Shown here piece by piece: positions 6,001-9,457 of a stretch of 9,457 nucleotides of DNA. Position numbers and translations under genes: made by a program. The DNA comes from DATGKD01 sp035294855. GTDB lineage: Bacteria > Actinomycetota > Acidimicrobiia > Acidimicrobiales > UBA8190. Where the stretch lies: assembly GCA_035294855.1 (NCBI GenBank), contig DATGKD010000007.1, positions 1 through 9,457 of the forward strand. Reading direction: 5' to 3'. Within the stretch, counting starts at the first letter, position 1, and every line of letters begins with the position of its first letter. Below the pieces are notes generated by a model. The model worked only from the letters and a program-made list of their open reading frames with translations. It was not told where the DNA came from and did no database searches.

Positions 6001-7974
6001 ATGCACGCACACTTCGATTTCCCACCATCAGACGGGGAGGCCTTGCGGGCCGCGATGGGGCGGCGGGGCGCGGCCGTCGCCGCGGTGACCGTCCGCCAGG
6101 TCTGGAGCGCGGTCGCCGTGGGCGTCATCGCGTTCGGCACGCTCGCCGTCGCCGGCCCCACCGGAGCCGCCGACGCGCTGGCCGGACCGGCCGTCACCGG
6201 GATCGCCCCGGCGGCGGGTCCCGAAGCCGGCGGCACGTCGGTGACGATCTCGGGAACCAATCTCTCGGGCACCACGGCCGTGGACTTCGGGACCGTGGCC
6301 GCCAGCTTCACCATGGGGGCGCCCGACTCCATCACGGCCACGGCGCCTCCGGGAACAGGGACCGTCGACGTCACGGTCACGACGGCGTCGGGCACCTCCG
6401 CGCTGACCTCGGCAGACGCGTACACGTACCGCGCCGCTCCGACGGTGACGTCAGTGACGCCGTCATCGGGTGCCGCTTCGGGCGGCACGACGGTCACGAT
6501 CAACGGGGGCGACCTGGCGGGCGCCCGCGCCGTGACGTTCGGCGGCGCGAACGCCACGGCGTTCTCGGTGGCGCCGTCGGTCTACGTTGCGGACCGCTTC
6601 CGGCGAGCAGTGACGAGCGGGTGGGGGGCCGCCGACCAGGGCGGGGCGTGGACACTGCAGAAGGGCGGCGGCAACTCGGGTTCGGAGTCGGTGGACGGCA
6701 CGAACGGCGTCTTCGCCATCCGTTCCGCTCTGTACACCCACGCCGAACAGGTGCTCACCGTCCCGACGACCGCCGTCGACTTCCAGTTCGCCTTCGACAT
6801 CACCTGGACGCAGAACATCCAGGCGCTCACGGCGGGCAAGCCGACGTCCGGAGGGGTGCTGGGCGGCGTCGTGGCCCGCTTCCAGAGCGCCAACGACACC
6901 GACGGCTCCTTCTACAAGCTGAACGCGAGCTGGGACGCCAACAACGGCCGCCCGGCTCTCATGTTGCGCGCCCAGAGCAACGGCAGCTCACCGCCCGGTG
7001 GGCGCTTCCGCACCAACGTCGACACCGGCATCGACCCCACCGTCGACTACCCGGCGGGCGGACCGTACACGTACCACGTCAAGGGGGAGGTCACCGGATC
7101 GAACCCGACGAGCTTCGCCATGAAGATCTGGAAGGTCGGCAACCCCGAGCCGATCAAGTGGATGCTCACCGCCACCGACAACGCCGATGTCGGTCCCCAG
7201 TCGGCCGGGCTCGTCGGCTTCCGGGGGAGCTGCGACCTCGCCAAGAACGGCGCGTACATGAACGTCACCGGCGTGGTGAAGGTCGGCAACCTCACCGTCG
7301 CCCCCCAGACCGTCGACGTCACCGCCACCGCGCCGCCGCACGCGTCCGGGCCGGTCGACGTGCAGGTGACCACCCCGGGCGGGACATCGGCACCCTCCGC
7401 CACCGACCTGTTCACCTACGGCAGCGGAAGTCCCCCGCCCCCGCCCGTGGTGACCGGCGTGAGCCCACCGGCGGGCCCGATGGCCGGGGGGAACACCGTG
7501 GTGATCTCGGGCACCGACCTCGGTGGGACCACCGCGGTCCACTTCGGGACGGCCGCCGCCACGTCGTTCACCGTCAACGGCCCCACCGAGGTGACCGCCA
7601 CCGCGCCGCCGCACGCGTCCGGGCCGGTCGACGTGACGGTCACCACCACGGGCGCCACATCAGCCTCGTCGAGCGCCGACCTCTACACCTACGACCCGCC
7701 GGCGGGCTCGGGCGCACCGGGCGTCCCCACGGGGCTGTCGGCCACGGTCAAGGGCACCACCGTCACGCTGCACTGGACGAACGCGCCGGGAACGCTCGGC
7801 GCCAACGTCTACCGGGACGGACGGAAGTTCTGGGCGGGCGGCTGGCCCCGCACGGCGCCGTCGAGCCTGACCCAGACACACGTCCGTCCGGGCATGCACC
7901 GCTACCAGGTGGCCGGCTACGACTCCTCGGGACAGGGACCGCGCTCGCAGGCCATGAGCGTAATCGTGCCGTAG
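6001..7974 (+). CDS. Secreted TIG/IPT-repeat protein with an inserted LamG-like domain and C-terminal FN3-like domain
   Basis: A 657-residue secreted, adhesin-like protein. After a short basic N-terminus, residues 34-51 form a hydrophobic signal core, with likely cleavage near A57 or A59. TIG/IPT domain 1 spans about 63-143. Domain 2 begins at 147, breaks at about V190-S193 and resumes at about 437-473. Between lies a roughly 240-residue insert (194-433), starting ADRFRRAVTSGWGAADQGG and containing FAMKIWKVGNPEPIKW (372-387). It resembles the beta-sandwich, concanavalin/LamG-like domain common in secreted actinobacterial PKD proteins. A GSGSPPPPP linker leads to TIG domain 3 (482-564), then an FN3-like domain (about 575-656). 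There is no sortase motif or C-terminal anchor. TIG and FN3 modules usually mediate surface or polysaccharide contact; no catalytic motif is seen. ATG 6001 was chosen because upstream codons lose G/C bias; ATG 6055 also fits, and the frame stays open to 5635. Confidence 0.82.
   Translation: MHAHFDFPPSDGEALRAAMGRRGAAVAAVTVRQVWSAVAVGVIAFGTLAVAGPTGAADALAGPAVTGIAPAAGPEAGGTSVTISGTNLSGTTAVDFGTVAASFTMGAPDSITATAPPGTGTVDVTVTTASGTSALTSADAYTYRAAPTVTSVTPSSGAASGGTTVTINGGDLAGARAVTFGGANATAFSVAPSVYVADRFRRAVTSGWGAADQGGAWTLQKGGGNSGSESVDGTNGVFAIRSALYTHAEQVLTVPTTAVDFQFAFDITWTQNIQALTAGKPTSGGVLGGVVARFQSANDTDGSFYKLNASWDANNGRPALMLRAQSNGSSPPGGRFRTNVDTGIDPTVDYPAGGPYTYHVKGEVTGSNPTSFAMKIWKVGNPEPIKWMLTATDNADVGPQSAGLVGFRGSCDLAKNGAYMNVTGVVKVGNLTVAPQTVDVTATAPPHASGPVDVQVTTPGGTSAPSATDLFTYGSGSPPPPPVVTGVSPPAGPMAGGNTVVISGTDLGGTTAVHFGTAAATSFTVNGPTEVTATAPPHASGPVDVTVTTTGATSASSSADLYTYDPPAGSGAPGVPTGLSATVKGTTVTLHWTNAPGTLGANVYRDGRKFWAGGWPRTAPSSLTQTHVRPGMHRYQVAGYDSSGQGPRSQAMSVIVP
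7321..7362 (+). repeat. 42-bp perfect direct repeat, copy 1 (TIG domain 2)
   Basis: Encodes TATAPPHASGPVDV in the resumed half of TIG domain 2. It is identical base for base to the copy at 7594-7635, starting 273 bp (91 codons) later. Confidence 0.9.
7594..7635 (+). repeat. 42-bp perfect direct repeat, copy 2 (TIG domain 3)
   Basis: Encodes the same peptide at the equivalent place in TIG domain 3. The spacing equals one TIG module plus linker, which points to duplication or gene conversion between modules. Confidence 0.9.
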
Positions 7975-7990
7975 GACACCGCCGCGTGTC
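7975..7990. terminator. Possible short hairpin after the TIG gene
   Basis: GACAC (7975-7979) pairs with GTGTC (7986-7990) around a 6-nt loop, starting right after the TAG stop, in the 68-bp convergent gap before the permease stop. The stem is short and has no T-tract. Confidence 0.2.
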
Positions 7991-8042
7991 GTGAGCACCC
8001 GGCGCCTCGAGCACACGCGCAACCCGCGGCGAGCGGCTCAGG

Positions 8043-9457
8043 TCACTCGCTGCGCAACAGAAACGCGGTCTTCGTGCGCGCCGCCAGCCGCCCCGGCCAG
8101 TACGACACGGCGTTGGCCAGCACCAGCGCACCGATGGCGACGAGCGCCAGTTCGACGAAGGGGACCGACGGGCTCGGCACCACGTAGATCGCGTGGGCGA
8201 AGAGGTCCCAAAGCCCACGTCCGACGGCCACGCCGAGAGGCAACCCGACGACCACGCCCACCAGCGCGGCGACCGACGCCTGCCAGGCCACCACCGCCGC
8301 CATTTGGCGCTGCGCGAAACCGAGTGTCTTCAGCAATGCCAGGTCGCGGCGGCGCCTCCTGACCGACGCGACCAGCGTGAGCCCGAGGGCCACGACCGCT
8401 CCGGCGGCCACGCTGGCCGCCAGGATCGCGGGCGTCGATCCCATGGTTCTGTAGTTCACGATCTCGGCGGGTTGCTGGACGGGAAGGACCTCGAACGTCC
8501 CGCCGGCGTTCGGGTCTTGCGCGATGTGCTGCGTCGAAGCACTGGCGATGTGCTGCAAGGAGAGGAGCGCGCCCGCCCGGTTGACGCCACTTCGGAACCG
8601 GATCGCCACCACGTCCGGGCCGTTCTGGTTGGGATCGGGGCTCTGTTGCGCGGCGACCATGGCCGCCGGCTCGATGCCTTCGGAGATCACCGCGCCGAAG
8701 CCCATGGACGGGTGCAGGACGTCCGGATTGCCGAGGGCCGGAAGCGTGGCCGTGCCGACGATACGCAACGTCGTCGGGGGGACGTAGATGGGCGCGTTCT
8801 TGGGGCTGCCGTAAGTGACCACGACGGTGTCGCCAACGTGCTTGTGCAACTGCGCGAGCGTGTTGCCGCCGAGGTCGATGTCATGGGCGCCGATGACCCG
8901 GTCGCCCGCGATCACCGGCGGCACGACCTTTGCGCCGCGCGGCAGGATCATGATCGGGACGGTCTCCCGGTCGATCTGGGCCTGGCCGAAGCTGAAGCCG
9001 GTCCACGCCGCGACGTCGGGGTCGTGGTTCAGGAGGTTCTGCGTGTACGGCGGGACCTTCCCGCCCCCCGGCACGCTGATGATGTCGTCCCAGTTCCAGC
9101 CGTAGAGGGCGGGCCGCGAGACGAGGGTCGCGAGCCCGCTGCCGAACGTCAGGGTCGTGGCGATGACCGCGATCGCCACGACCGCGCCCCCGAGCGCCGA
9201 GGCCACCGGGACGGCGTCGCGGCCACGACCGCGTTCCACCGCGTAGCGGATGCCCGAGACGGGTGCCGGTGGCAGTCCGAGACGGACGGCGCTCGCGACG
9301 ACCCGCGAGGTCGATGGCGACATCGAAGCCGTGTCCGCCCCGGTACGCGCACGAGTCGTTATGAGGACGAGCACCAGAGTGAACCCCGCGAGCCCCACGA
9401 CGAAAAGACCGAACCCGATCCCCAGCACGGTCCAGTCGAAGCTCAGTCCCGGTGACG
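8043..9457 (-). CDS. FtsX-like ABC transporter permease (N-terminal part outside window)
   Basis: At least 470 residues of a MacB/FtsX-type permease. Counting from the GTG at 9428, a membrane span lies at about 2-23, followed by a cytoplasmic basic linker, a span at about 76-103 and a large extracytoplasmic domain (about 105-330). The C-terminal FtsX triplet of spans is at about 335-356, 377-405 and 424-445, with the Arg-rich loop and DLALLKTLGF between the first two. The frame stays open from 9428 to the window edge (SPGLSFDWT precedes the GTG), so 9428 is not the start. Related actinobacterial permeases carry another FtsX module and extracytoplasmic domain upstream, giving roughly twice this length. 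The C-terminal 240 residues are paralogous to the protein at 1-729. The ATPase partner is not visible. The substrate is unknown; envelope lipid or lipoprotein export is typical for the class. Confidence 0.9.
   Translation of the reverse strand, partial: SPGLSFDWTVLGIGFGLFVVGLAGFTLVLVLITTRARTGADTASMSPSTSRVVASAVRLGLPPAPVSGIRYAVERGRGRDAVPVASALGGAVVAIAVIATTLTFGSGLATLVSRPALYGWNWDDIISVPGGGKVPPYTQNLLNHDPDVAAWTGFSFGQAQIDRETVPIMILPRGAKVVPPVIAGDRVIGAHDIDLGGNTLAQLHKHVGDTVVVTYGSPKNAPIYVPPTTLRIVGTATLPALGNPDVLHPSMGFGAVISEGIEPAAMVAAQQSPDPNQNGPDVVAIRFRSGVNRAGALLSLQHIASASTQHIAQDPNAGGTFEVLPVQQPAEIVNYRTMGSTPAILAASVAAGAVVALGLTLVASVRRRRRDLALLKTLGFAQRQMAAVVAWQASVAALVGVVVGLPLGVAVGRGLWDLFAHAIYVVPSPSVPFVELALVAIGALVLANAVSYWPGRLAARTKTAFLLRSE
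8450..8480 (-). repeat. 31-bp inverted repeat, right copy (within permease paralogue)
   Basis: Reverse complement of 292-322, encoding the same VQQPAEIVNY peptide in the second permease. The pair brackets about 8.1 kb in inverted orientation. Confidence 0.85.

Noticed and set aside
5763..7994. A 743-codon plus-strand open frame overlapping the TIG gene
   Set aside because: It is dominated by Arg, Gly and His with no fold, while the other frame gives clear TIG repeats and a signal peptide.
8193..9455. A 420-codon plus-strand frame opposite the second permease
   Set aside because: Asp/Arg/His-rich antisense shadow of a well-supported permease gene.
1..9457. Mobile element, CRISPR, tRNA, toxin-antitoxin or defence system
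   Set aside because: No transposase or integrase, no regularly spaced repeats, no tRNA-like cloverleaf and no nuclease, toxin or defence domains were seen on either strand. The inverted permease copies are diverged genes rather than insertion-sequence ends.

Overview
This is a GC-rich window with strong G/C preference at third codon positions. That produces many long arginine-rich shadow frames. Codon use, a mycothiol-type DinB/maleylpyruvate-isomerase-family protein, FtsX-like permeases with Ala/Val/Gly-rich membrane spans, and a secreted TIG-repeat protein all suggest a high-GC actinobacterium. An uncultured Acidimicrobiia-like lineage is possible, but that is inference; no rRNA or tRNA is present to settle it.

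Layout, left to right: (1) the C-terminal part of an FtsX-like ABC permease (1-729, +, cut by the window edge); (2) a DinB/maleylpyruvate isomerase-family protein (747-1394, -); (3) a DedA/VTT-family membrane protein with a cysteine-rich tail (1609-2346, +); (4) a large polytopic membrane protein resembling GT-C glycosyltransferases, with an extracytoplasmic C-terminal domain (2368-4575, -); (5) a small conserved-looking protein of 67 residues (4752-4955, +); (6) a stand-alone response-regulator receiver domain (4998-5372, -); (7) a secreted protein with three TIG/IPT domains, one split by a large inserted beta-sandwich-like domain, and a C-terminal FN3-like domain (6001-7974, +); (8) most of a second FtsX-like permease (8043-9457, -), paralogous to the first and pointing towards it.

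The eight genes alternate strictly in strand (+ - + - + - + -). There is no operon in the window, and each gene probably has its own promoter. The four convergent junctions are very short (17, 21, 42 and 68 bp). The three divergent gaps are longer (about 214, 176 and 628 bp) and must hold the promoters. I see no pathway linking the genes. The general theme is the cell envelope: permeases, a DedA protein, a GT-C-like protein and a secreted adhesin-like protein.

I found no mobile element, CRISPR array, toxin-antitoxin pair, defence cassette or biosynthetic cluster. The observations most worth a second look are the TIG domain interrupted by a roughly 240-residue insertion, the perfect 42-bp direct repeat between two TIG domains, the inverted permease paralogues at the two ends, and a possible structured leader upstream of the TIG gene.
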